Origin: CAURMH01 sp963525745
GTDB lineage: Bacteria > Pseudomonadota > Gammaproteobacteria > Enterobacterales > Pasteurellaceae
Assembly: GCA_963525745.1 (NCBI GenBank)
Contig: CAURMH010000018.1
Location: 1-26,180 of the forward strand
Direction: 5' to 3'
DNA: 26,180 nt
Shown: in pieces, positions 7,307 through 14,982 of the stretch
Numbering within the stretch: position 1 is the stretch's first letter
Layout: each line of letters starts with the position of its first letter
Notes under the pieces: model-generated
The model's input: the letters and a program-made list of their open reading frames with translations, nothing else
Databases searched by the model: none
What the model was told of the DNA's origin: nothing
Program-made: the position numbers and the translations under genes

Positions 7307-10300
7307 TTAGCAAGGCAGGGCGAGTATAATGACATAATCAGGGTTCATGTAGAAACCAAATGACGTACTCTTATGTTTCATTTCATCCTTGTTGAATATT
7401 CGAATCGGAGATCTATCTCTGTTGTACACATTTGGCTTATACGCATCAAAAACGGAGTATTTTATATCCGCATGCTTGCCCGCCGGAAGATAATAATTTA
7501 CAGTCACCATTATTGAGGTCTCTTGTGGTGCATTTTCTCCAAGGTATTCTCCGCTTATTTGGCAATAACGTTCCATTATGCTCTCATTGCATTTTAATTC
7601 TGCTTTTATGTTTACATTGTAATATTCAACGCTTTCCTTTCCTCTATTTTCAAAATAAGTAGCTTTTCTACACCACACCTCAAACGGCATTACAATCAAC
7701 TGTCGACTAATCAACGCCGGAGGAATGCGAATGGTTTGGTCTAACGGGCAAATAAAGGATTTCACCAAGTCCCCTTCGATTTTATTGGCATAAATCGTGC
7801 CGTTAAAATGCCCATTTCCACCATTAATCGTGGCGCCGTTTATCACTGTCCCGCTAATTTCACCGCCGGTAATGAGTCCACCATTAATCGCCGCCCCATT
7901 GATGGTATTGCCGGTAATGGTTCCGCCATTAATAATCGGCGCGGACAATGTTTGGCTTGCTTTGATATGTTTGCCGAGAATCGACCCGTCGGCAATTAAA
8001 TCGCCGCTAATGGCGACTTTGTTATTGACCACCGATAACATCGGCACCACATTACTATCCGCCGCATTCTTCACCACACCAAACTTATCCGCCATCACAA
8101 TGACGGAGCTTTCCGCCGTGCGGCCGTCACTTGCCGCACCAAGGGCAATACCGGCAATCGCCGTGCGTCCGCCGGCAATCGCTTGTGCTTTGATGGTATG
8201 AGTCGCAGACAGTTTACCGTTGGTTTCAGCCACAGCACGGCTAACGGCGGAGATTTGGGCTTTGGTTTCTTTTTTTGCATTATCAACCGCACTTCGTGTG
8301 TCATTTACTGACGCAGTAACTCGGTCAATCCGCTGCCCCAATGCGCTATTAGCATTCGTCACCGCCTGATTAACCGCCGAAATTTGCGCTCGAGCGTCAC
8401 CAAGCGAAGAGGTTATATTATCAATCCGCTGACTAAGTGCTTTATCGGCATTCGCTAATGTGCTTTGTACGCTATCAATCTTTGCCGAAACTTCACCGAC
8501 TGCATTAGCTGCATCTTCCGGCGCCGGAGACCAATCCGTAGCAATATTCCCGAGTTCAAACTTTGCATTCCATACTCGCAATGTTTTACCGGACGCATTA
8601 CGGATATTTATGTAGAAAGTTTTAATCTCTTTGACTCGCTTAGAAAGGAGATAAGTTTTTGTTATTTTTCCTCTGAAATTATCCGGGTTTGCCGATAAAT
8701 CGGTACCAAGCCCTCGCCAATTCCCGGCCCAAAGCGTAGAACCGTCTTCGAATATAATTTGACCTTCGCAACCAAGGCGACCATATTGCGTTGATGATGT
8801 CGTTTTTCCATTAACAATCTCCACTTCACAAGAGATTGTAAAAGCAGTTAGTGTCGTCATATCAACATTCTTTGATATATCAAAGAATACGTCACCGTTC
8901 TGTGCGAGTGATTTGCTTGCAGTACCTAATGCTAAATTCCGACCTCCAATTGCCATAGAATCCACCGCACTTTTCGCGTCCGCCCGCCAAGTTGCCTGCA
9001 GGGCGGATTGGGCAATACCGGCAACTTCCGTTTTACTCGCTTTTGTGGATTGCAGGTGGGTTAACGTACTTTCTGCCGAGCCGACACGGGCGATAACGGC
9101 GGTAATTTTATCGGCATTCGCTTTGTCACCGGCCGCGCGGGCTTTTTGCTCCGTGGCGATGCCGGCTAAGGCATTTTCGGCTTTGGCCGTGATTGTCGCA
9201 ATTTGCTTAGCTTGTTGCGCGTCAACGTTACGCAGCTCATTAATGGCGGTGCCGTTGCGTTGCGCCTGGGCATTAATCTGCGACAGCACATTACCGACAG
9301 CGGCTTTACGCTCTGTCACTTCTTTCGCTACCGCACTTTCCACTGCGGTATCTACGTCGTTTTTTAACGAATCAATAAGGCTTTTGCCTAACTCGGTACG
9401 CGTAATTTGCCCGTGAAGATAGTTCGTAATCGGGGCGGCTTCGCGTGACGGAGAACCTTTTACCGCGTCGGTAAATTGCCCCGCATTTTGCCCATCAATC
9501 ATGCGCGCCCAAAACCAATAGCGGTCGCCGACACTTAATCCGCTATAAGTGTAACGATTGGTCGGATAAGCCAGTGTCACCAGTTTTTGCGCATGCGCAA
9601 ATTGATTATCACGGCTTACCCAAAGCTCAATCGCCGTATTCGCTTTGGCGAATAAAGGGGTTTTCCACTGCAAATCAATAGCGAAAATCTTCGGCACCGC
9701 AATCAATTCCGTTAAGCTCAAACTCACATTAAAGGCGGTAGTTGTCGGTTCGGACAGTTGGCCGGCGCTGTTTTTCGCCCGAATTTCCGCGGTATAGGCG
9801 CCGTCCGGCAAATCGCTGAACGCCAAATTCGGCTCGGTTAAGTCGTCGTAAATCCCCTGCAGTTTACCTTCGCGATAGAGTTTTACTTGATATTTTAAAC
9901 CTTGCCCGACAAAGGCACCCGGTGTAAAAGTCAAGCGAATGCCGTCGTGCCCCGTCGCCACCTCGGCGTGTTGTACCGGCGCTAAGCCGCCTTTGTACGC
10001 GGTCGTTGATACCGGCATAAAGCTCGCGCTACCGTCGACAATCGCTTGCTTTTGCGGCTCGTGTTGCAATGCTGTAATGGTATAGCTGCCGTCCTCATTT
10101 TCGCTAATGCCGACGGCCCGATATAATTGCGTGCTAAGTGCGGTCGTTTTCACCACAAAATCCATCATCGGCGATAAGCCTTCCGGTTCACGCTCTAATA
10201 GGATGACGGACGGGTTTATCGGATCGCCGCCCGTGATTCTGAGTTTTACCGGTTGCATTTGCGCATTAAAATAACTCAGAAAGTTTTCCGGAGATACGGT

Positions 10301-11833
10301 CTCAATCGGTCGATCTAACGTCACGCGGACACCTTCCACCGCCAGCACTTTGCCGCCGATGGCTTTGCCTGCATAAGCATTATCGGCAACTTCGATAATA
10401 TCGCCGGGCAAGTGCATTAACCCCTGCCGACCGACAGAAAACGTAATCGTACATTGTTCTAAGCGGGAGGTTTCCAACACCCATTTGCCGTAACGGTGCG
10501 CTTGCCCGCGTGAGGTACAACCAAACGCCGTGATTTTTTTGACGTTATAGCCGTAACGCGCAATCATGCTATCATCAGCGACGTACTCAATCGCTTTTTG
10601 ATACATGTTTCGTTCATCGGCGTATTCCACCTCAACGGCGGTAAAAATGGATTTGACCGCCACATATTGACGGGTAAATTTGCCATTAACGACATTCGCC
10701 TGACTATAGCTGCAAACCGGATCGGTCGGTCGATCCTGTATTGCGGTAAATTGCGTACCGTCCCAGACGGCAATGGCACGAAAAACGGACGCCATGTCGG
10801 CAATCACGTTGTAGGCTTCCCGTTGCTCCGTAATCCAAAGATTCGCCGTCATGCGCGGCTCTTTACCGCCGTAGCCGTCGTCCACCAATTCGTCACAATA
10901 TTGCGCAATTTGATAAAGCTGAAATTTATCCAGCCCGTAATCACCGAGTCGCTGCCCCAATCCCGCCAATTTATCCGTCACTAAATCATAAAACACCCAC
11001 GCCGGATTATTCGTCCAGGCTAATTTAAAATCGCCTTTCCAGAGGCCGCCGGCATAAGTGCGGGTTTCCGGATCGTAATTGCTCGGGACTTTAATAATGC
11101 GCCCGTAAAGCAAAAAATTAATATTCGGAAAATTCGGGTTATAGCGAGAATCGGTTTTAATCCCGACCATGGCCATGTTAGGGTAGCTTAATTTGGTATC
11201 GATAATTTCCGTATAGCTTACCCATGACGTCGCATTTTGCACCCGCTGGCTTTTCGAATCCGCCGTCAGACGGCGCACCATAATGGTAAACGGTCGCGGC
11301 GGCAAATTATCCAACATATAGCTACGGAAAAAACGGGAGGACGATTTACCGCGGATCGTATAAGTCGCCCGCGTGATACTATTAATTAAGACCTCAAATT
11401 CAACCGCACTTTCCAGCGTATCGCCTTTGTCATTTTGTTCAAATAACGCATTGACGCCAAGCGTTAACCGAATACGGGTGACATCCGGCTCAATGACCGA
11501 ACGGGTGATCGCATGATATTGTTTCACTTCCGCACCGACGGAAACCTCCCGTTCAGAGGCTTCAAACCCTTGCAACGGCAGCTGATCTTGCGTGCCTAAA
11601 TTAAACTGCACTTCGGTATTCTTAAAATTAAAACTTGCCGTGTCGTTATCGTCTATGCCGTTTTCGTTCTGAATCGGGGTATTATCAAAATAAGTACTCT
11701 TCCATTTATTCACTGACCCCTTGATCGGCCCAAGGGAAATTAACCCGATTGCGCGTAGCCGTTGCGCCGAACGCAACGAATCCGGGGCTTCATAAGGCGT
11801 ATGACCGCCGCCTGATTTTTTACCGCCCATCAT
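7307..11833 (-). CDS. J: Tail tip / host specificity protein (lambda gpJ family)
   Basis: This is the receptor-binding tail-tip protein, 1,508 aa versus 1,132 in lambda. The N-terminal part aligns by eye with lambda J: a GGGHTP opening, the PPRPFTIMVRRLT and SYTEIID segments, and FGCTSRGQAHR in the hub. Fibronectin-like segments, a coiled coil (about 8955-9420), a GGRNL...DWSPAPED module (about 8512-8955), a second repetitive coiled coil (about 8230-8510), a run of ING/ITG repeats (about 7795-7960) and a distinct C-terminal tip follow. I chose the ATG at 11833 (or the adjacent one at 11830) because MGGKKSGGGHTP matches the lambda start and GGAGG lies just upstream. A longer frame to 11866 would need TTG. 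Last gene of the tail operon. Confidence 0.93.
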   Translation of the reverse strand: MMGGKKSGGGHTPYEAPDSLRSAQRLRAIGLISLGPIKGSVNKWKSTYFDNTPIQNENGIDDNDTASFNFKNTEVQFNLGTQDQLPLQGFEASEREVSVGAEVKQYHAITRSVIEPDVTRIRLTLGVNALFEQNDKGDTLESAVEFEVLINSITRATYTIRGKSSSRFFRSYMLDNLPPRPFTIMVRRLTADSKSQRVQNATSWVSYTEIIDTKLSYPNMAMVGIKTDSRYNPNFPNINFLLYGRIIKVPSNYDPETRTYAGGLWKGDFKLAWTNNPAWVFYDLVTDKLAGLGQRLGDYGLDKFQLYQIAQYCDELVDDGYGGKEPRMTANLWITEQREAYNVIADMASVFRAIAVWDGTQFTAIQDRPTDPVCSYSQANVVNGKFTRQYVAVKSIFTAVEVEYADERNMYQKAIEYVADDSMIARYGYNVKKITAFGCTSRGQAHRYGKWVLETSRLEQCTITFSVGRQGLMHLPGDIIEVADNAYAGKAIGGKVLAVEGVRVTLDRPIETVSPENFLSYFNAQMQPVKLRITGGDPINPSVILLEREPEGLSPMMDFVVKTTALSTQLYRAVGISENEDGSYTITALQHEPQKQAIVDGSASFMPVSTTAYKGGLAPVQHAEVATGHDGIRLTFTPGAFVGQGLKYQVKLYREGKLQGIYDDLTEPNLAFSDLPDGAYTAEIRAKNSAGQLSEPTTTAFNVSLSLTELIAVPKIFAIDLQWKTPLFAKANTAIELWVSRDNQFAHAQKLVTLAYPTNRYTYSGLSVGDRYWFWARMIDGQNAGQFTDAVKGSPSREAAPITNYLHGQITRTELGKSLIDSLKNDVDTAVESAVAKEVTERKAAVGNVLSQINAQAQRNGTAINELRNVDAQQAKQIATITAKAENALAGIATEQKARAAGDKANADKITAVIARVGSAESTLTHLQSTKASKTEVAGIAQSALQATWRADAKSAVDSMAIGGRNLALGTASKSLAQNGDVFFDISKNVDMTTLTAFTISCEVEIVNGKTTSSTQYGRLGCEGQIIFEDGSTLWAGNWRGLGTDLSANPDNFRGKITKTYLLSKRVKEIKTFYINIRNASGKTLRVWNAKFELGNIATDWSPAPEDAANAVGEVSAKIDSVQSTLANADKALSQRIDNITSSLGDARAQISAVNQAVTNANSALGQRIDRVTASVNDTRSAVDNAKKETKAQISAVSRAVAETNGKLSATHTIKAQAIAGGRTAIAGIALGAASDGRTAESSVIVMADKFGVVKNAADSNVVPMLSVVNNKVAISGDLIADGSILGKHIKASQTLSAPIINGGTITGNTINGAAINGGLITGGEISGTVINGATINGGNGHFNGTIYANKIEGDLVKSFICPLDQTIRIPPALISRQLIVMPFEVWCRKATYFENRGKESVEYYNVNIKAELKCNESIMERYCQISGEYLGENAPQETSIMVTVNYYLPAGKHADIKYSVFDAYKPNVYNRDRSPIRIFNKDEMKHKSTSFGFYMNPDYVIILALPC
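7795..7960 (-). repeat. ING/ITG short repeats in the gpJ C-terminal region
   Basis: The encoded protein repeats a five-residue step of the type I-[NT]-G-[GNA]-x (for example IINGGTITGNTINGAAINGG). Such runs form beta-structured trimeric stalks in tail fibres. The DNA is correspondingly repetitive (ccattaat/gccgttaat variants) and could recombine. Confidence 0.7.
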
Positions 11834-11881
11834 TCCTCCTATCAACCCGCCTAAAAATGCGGTCAATTTTCTATGTGTTTC

Positions 11882-12484
11882 TTACGCCTTCGCCATGTCG
11901 TCAAAGGTTTCTACCCCTTGTGAAATCAGCACAAGGCTTGTCATCATTTTGCCGTATAACAGCGGAATCGGCCGCCCCTGCGGCGTGAGGTTTCGGATAT
12001 TGCTAAATGAGGTACTTTGCTTCTTTTCGCCCTCGTCAATCCGCGAATTATTCATATCAGGCGTTTTGGTGAGTAAGGTCATTACTCCGGATAGCGCCAT
12101 TGATGCTCCCATTGCGCCCATCATTGAAGCGCCAGCTCCCCACGCTGAAAGTGAAGCCCCACCAGTCCAAAAGGCAGCCGCAATTAATACCACGCCTAAA
12201 ATAACTTGCCCGACGCCCATTCCTTTCCCTGCCCCGACAATCACCGGCGTAAAATGCACCGTACAATCTGTAGTTAACTTAACGGCGGGGGCAGTTTTAA
12301 GCTGTGCTTCCGAAAGCGCATGATTGCCGATACGGACTTTGTAATAGCCGTTACGCAAATGCTGCTGCAGTCCTTTAATTTGCGTCAAAAGCCCACTCAT
12401 CAGCTCTTTAAAATTACTGACGTCAAGTTCTATCGGCTTATCTGCAAATCGTTTAAGATCGCCGTAAAATTTAATTTTTGCCAT
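11882..12484 (-). CDS. I: Tail assembly protein (lambda gpI family)
   Basis: A 200-aa protein of the lambda tail assembly I family, needed for tail-tip assembly with J, K and L. The N-terminal ubiquitin-like part (IKFYGDLKRFADKPIELDV) matches the family. The middle holds a Gly/Ala-rich hydrophobic stretch (VGQVILGVVLIAAAF... to about residue 135). The C terminus has NLTPQGRPIPLLYG. ATG at 12484. Its first 55 bases overlap the end of gene K in another frame, suggesting coupled translation, and it ends about 50 bases before J. Confidence 0.9.
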   Translation of the reverse strand: MAKIKFYGDLKRFADKPIELDVSNFKELMSGLLTQIKGLQQHLRNGYYKVRIGNHALSEAQLKTAPAVKLTTDCTVHFTPVIVGAGKGMGVGQVILGVVLIAAAFWTGGASLSAWGAGASMMGAMGASMALSGVMTLLTKTPDMNNSRIDEGEKKQSTSFSNIRNLTPQGRPIPLLYGKMMTSLVLISQGVETFDDMAKA

Positions 12485-13188
12485 GCTTTAAATCTCCAAA
12501 TCGAATGGGTCTGCTTTAACCAAAAGCCATCGTACGGCACACGGGCCGACAAACGCCCTTCGCTGTGATGTAACAATAATTGGTCGCCAAGATACACGCC
12601 GGCATGGTTGGCCACTTCCGCGCCGACCTGAATTAAAATCACATCGCCCGTCTGCGGCGGCTTGTCATGAGCGAGTTTTTCAAAGCCGCAACGCGCCAGT
12701 CCTTCTTCATATAGGTTCTCACGCTTAAACCAATCAAAGTCATAAACCGACTTATCGGGCAGTTCCGCCCCGGCCAGCATATAGCAGTCTAAGATGATAT
12801 TGCGACAATCCTGCTTATTGTTCTCAAAAGTGCGACCAAGCAAGGGCGGTATATTTCGAAATACTCGAATCTCGCCACCACAAACCAACCAAAAATCGAC
12901 CGCACTTCGAATCTGGCATTCCCGATCGGCGGTGGAAAGATACGGCAGCCCGCGCTCATCGCTGCTATCCGGGTGCGAGTGCACCAATGCCACAATTTTT
13001 CCCGCTTCTTCGGCGGCAATAAAGGCTTCCGGCACAATCTCAAAATAACGAATCGGATCTGCCGCCACGTTTTCACACGGGATATAGCGATGTTGCCCGC
13101 CGTCAAAAATAACAAAACCGCATGATTCCTGCGGTTTACATTGCTCGGCATGTGCCAGTATGGCTGATTTTAATTTATCATTCATCAT
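12430..13188 (-). CDS. K: Tail assembly protein with JAMM and NlpC/P60 domains (lambda gpK family)
   Basis: A 252-aa two-domain protein. The N-terminal JAMM/Mov34 metallopeptidase domain shows Glu21 (ESCGFV), His70-Ser-His72-Pro and downstream Ser85/Asp88. The C-terminal NlpC/P60 peptidase domain has Cys128 (KQDCRN), His195 (NHAGVYLG) and a His207 region (LLHHSEG). This pair is characteristic of gpK, thought to process tail-tip components and/or peptidoglycan. All catalytic residues appear intact. The ATG lacks a clear ribosome site. hicAB separates it from gene L, with which it is normally adjacent, so the region just upstream of the start is the hicAB operator-promoter instead of phage sequence. 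Confidence 0.92.
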   Translation of the reverse strand: MMNDKLKSAILAHAEQCKPQESCGFVIFDGGQHRYIPCENVAADPIRYFEIVPEAFIAAEEAGKIVALVHSHPDSSDERGLPYLSTADRECQIRSAVDFWLVCGGEIRVFRNIPPLLGRTFENNKQDCRNIILDCYMLAGAELPDKSVYDFDWFKRENLYEEGLARCGFEKLAHDKPPQTGDVILIQVGAEVANHAGVYLGDQLLLHHSEGRLSARVPYDGFWLKQTHSIWRFKAWQKLNFTAILNDLQISR

Positions 13189-13215
13189 AAAATAAACATT
13201 TTTGTTAATTATTGC

Positions 13216-13244
13216 TTGACAATATAAACAATTTTGTTTATACT
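13216..13244 (+). promoter_or_regulatory. hicAB promoter and operators
   Basis: Consensus-quality promoter: -35 TTGACA (13216-13221), 17-base spacer, -10 TATACT (13239-13244). A perfect 20-bp palindrome with arms TATAAACAA/TTGTTTATA (13223-13242) covers the spacer and -10. A second, weaker copy (TAAACA...TGTTAAT, about 13193-13209) lies just upstream. These fit binding by the HicB antitoxin. Confidence 0.8.
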
Positions 13245-13274
13245 TAACTCATCTTAAAACGAACGGAGGATATT

Positions 13275-13451
13275 TTGAAACAAAGTGAGTTTTTAAGATG
13301 GCTGAAAGCAAACGGCGTAAGGGTTGAAGATGGATCAAAGCACATCAAACTGTATTACGGCAATAATCAATCAACAATGCCTAGACAACCGTCAAAGGAA
13401 ATCAAAACGGGCACTGTGAAAGCGATTAAAAAGCAACTAGGTCTTAACTAA
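13275..13451 (+). CDS. hicA: HicA toxin (TTG start)
   Basis: A 58-aa HicA-family mRNA interferase. The frame TTG-AAA-CAA... gives MKQSEFLRWLKANG, then VRVEDGSKHIKL, a RQPSKEIKTGTVKAIKKQLG block and a stop. This is the usual HicA pattern: an N-terminal 'S-x-FLRWLK-x-NG', a catalytic His in G-S-K-H (His23) and a conserved P..KEIK.GT...I.KQLG end. I chose the TTG because GGAGGA lies 4 bases upstream and no in-frame ATG would leave a complete domain. Its small size and non-ATG start make it easy to miss. hicB follows after 47 bases. The pair is on the opposite strand to the tail genes. Confidence 0.9.
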   Translation: MKQSEFLRWLKANGVRVEDGSKHIKLYYGNNQSTMPRQPSKEIKTGTVKAIKKQLGLN

Positions 13452-13456
13452 TAAAG

Positions 13457-13479
13457 CCCCCTCACAAGAGGGGACTTTT
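13457..13479 (+). terminator. Hairpin between hicA and hicB (possible attenuator)
   Basis: CCCCTC-ACAA-GAGGGG (13458-13473) followed by ACTTTTC. A GC-rich 6-bp stem with a short T tract in the 47-base gap could partly stop transcription after hicA. It would lower the supply of antitoxin unless hicB also has another source. Confidence 0.5.
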
Positions 13480-13498
13480 CAACAAGAGGAATTTTACT

Positions 13499-13912
13499 AT
13501 GTTTTATCCGGCAAAATTTATTCCCGAAGATGATGGCTTCAACGTTTCTTTCCGCGATATTCCCGAGGCGTTAACCTGTGGCGATGACTACGCAGACGCC
13601 GTAGCCATGGCAAAAGACGCATTACTAACATCAATGGATTTTTATTTTGAAGATCACCGCAAAGTGCCGCTGCCAAGCCCTCCGCAAGAAGGCGAAGTAT
13701 TAATTGAGTTACCGGCAAGTGTCTTTGCTAAAGTATTACTACTCAATGAGATGATCGACCAAAACGTTTCAAATGCCGAATTAGCAAGACGTATTGAAGT
13801 TAAGCCGCAAGAAGTCCAGCGCATAACCAATCTTGAACACAACACAAAGATTGATACGATTGCTCGGGCAATTCATGCACTAGGTAAACAGTTTGAATTG
13901 CGGGTAGTTTAA
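13499..13912 (+). CDS. hicB: HicB antitoxin
   Basis: A 137-aa antitoxin. The N-terminal degraded RNase-H fold reads FYPAKFIPEDDGFNVSFRDIPEALTCGDDYADAVAMAKDALL, typical of HicB. The C-terminal part (NVSNAELARRIEVKPQEVQRITNLEHNTKIDTIARAIHALGK) is an Xre-like helix-turn-helix that would bind the palindromes upstream of hicA. Ribosome site AGAGGA lies 8 bases before the ATG. The stop codon overlaps the stop codon of convergent phage gene L: the four bases TTAA at 13909-13912 serve both. Confidence 0.94.
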   Translation: MFYPAKFIPEDDGFNVSFRDIPEALTCGDDYADAVAMAKDALLTSMDFYFEDHRKVPLPSPPQEGEVLIELPASVFAKVLLLNEMIDQNVSNAELARRIEVKPQEVQRITNLEHNTKIDTIARAIHALGKQFELRVV

Positions 13913-14643
13913 TTCCCATACTGCGTCGTGCTTGGGAATCCGCCAAAAGGCAAAACCGCATTTTCACCAAAACGCAGCTTGCAGCCGCGCAGACAGTGGC
14001 TGCATTTATCCTTTTGCGGATCCCATGTTTGCCGATCAAATTCATCCGCAACGGGGCCGCCGGTATAGCCGCATTGCGCGCTACGATACGACCAAATACA
14101 CACGTCCGACGTAATCATCAAAATCGGAATACGGGCATTGTCCGTTTCCGCCGGTGAGGCTAATTCAAACGTGGCGCGCTCGTCGTCCAGACTTTTTAGC
14201 TGCTCAATCAAATAGTAGCTTACCGTCTCCTGATTCGGATCATAATGCGGATTCCCCTCAAGAAAGTTCGTCGGATCTAAAAATTCCGCCGGCACTAAGC
14301 GCCGCGTCACTTTCGCCCCGATACCTTGCCCAAAATCCGCAACGATTCCCGTCACAATGCCGTAAAGATTCGATACGGTCAACGTCGGGCGATTGCTCGG
14401 CCCTTGTCCGCTTATCTCAAATCCCTCGGCTTTAATCGGGTAAGCCTGATATTCATTCCCCTGCCACCAAATATTTTCCCGTGTTTGGCTCATACCGTTG
14501 TGAAAACGTAATAACTCGCCTTTTCGGTATGGCTCAGTACTACTGGAGATATGGCGCAAGTCAATTTCCCATAATTCAATCAACGCACCTTGTTCCAATT
14601 TAAACAGGTTTGCGCGCATTTCTGTGGGTAATGGTTTAGGCAT
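13909..14643 (-). CDS. L: Minor tail protein L, iron-sulfur protein (lambda gpL family)
   Basis: A 244-aa tail-tip protein between J and the tube. The C-terminal domain carries Cys182, Cys191, Cys214, Cys217 and Cys221 (DVC...QCGYTGG...DKCSHCLRGC). This arrangement provides the four ligands for the 4Fe-4S cluster known in lambda gpL. N-terminal landmarks are LIELWEIDL and the RFHNG segment. I chose ATG 14643 with GAGG 7 bases upstream; a frame start one codon earlier is TTG. The start overlaps the gene M stop as TGATG, indicating coupled translation. It ends exactly at the hicB stop. Confidence 0.93.
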   Translation of the reverse strand: MPKPLPTEMRANLFKLEQGALIELWEIDLRHISSSTEPYRKGELLRFHNGMSQTRENIWWQGNEYQAYPIKAEGFEISGQGPSNRPTLTVSNLYGIVTGIVADFGQGIGAKVTRRLVPAEFLDPTNFLEGNPHYDPNQETVSYYLIEQLKSLDDERATFELASPAETDNARIPILMITSDVCIWSYRSAQCGYTGGPVADEFDRQTWDPQKDKCSHCLRGCKLRFGENAVLPFGGFPSTTQYGN

Positions 14644-14978
14644 CAAATAACCTCTTCAAATGTGCAGCTGATTTCCGTGTGTCTTTTGGTGACGGTTTTT
14701 GACCATTTCGGGCAAACGACTTTGATTAAATCGCCGTTTTCATATTCACGAAAGAAAAATGCCGTGACGCCACTATGAGACGTTAAAAAGCGGTCAAATT
14801 CGACCGCACTTTTGTGATTGAGCTTGTATGTCAGGCTAAATTTGCGAAGCAGCGGGTTTAGTCCGTCCACCATTCGTTGGCTGTAACCGTCGCCGAATTG
14901 GTTCACTTTGCGGCGCGGTTCGCTTTCTACGGTATAGCCGGGCATGGGGCACCACGGCAAAATATTTATTGTCATCAT
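14643..14978 (-). CDS. M: Minor tail protein M (lambda gpM family)
   Basis: A 111-aa protein of the phage minor tail protein M family, used in tail-tip assembly. Typical features are an N-terminal strand ending in the VNQFGDGYSQRMVDGLN motif and the LTYKL...FLTSHSGVTAFFFREY segment, near-universal in the family. ATG at 14978, with a second ATG next to it. It lies 4 bases after the tape-measure stop and overlaps the start of L. Confidence 0.92.
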   Translation of the reverse strand: MMTINILPWCPMPGYTVESEPRRKVNQFGDGYSQRMVDGLNPLLRKFSLTYKLNHKSAVEFDRFLTSHSGVTAFFFREYENGDLIKVVCPKWSKTVTKRHTEISCTFEEVI

Positions 14979-14982
14979 TCAC

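Noticed and set aside
7298..7311. GCTAAATCTTTAGC palindrome at the gpJ/higA-1 convergence as a terminator
   Set aside because: No T run follows on either strand and the sequence overlaps the gpJ stop; termination is better explained by 6543-6566 on the minus strand.
7795..7960. CRISPR-like repetitive DNA
   Set aside because: Repeats are short, in frame and vary like codons for ING motifs; no spacers of regular length. No CRISPR array is seen anywhere in the window.
7797..8201. Plus-strand open frames opposite gpJ (also 8913-9416 and 10598-10984)
   Set aside because: They mirror the codon pattern of gpJ on the other strand and have no ribosome sites or family features; the P/L-rich sequence at 7797 is just the antisense of the ING repeats.
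7307..11866. gpJ starting at 11866
   Set aside because: The first codon there is TTG; ATG 11833/11830 matches the lambda gpJ opening and has GGAGG nearby.
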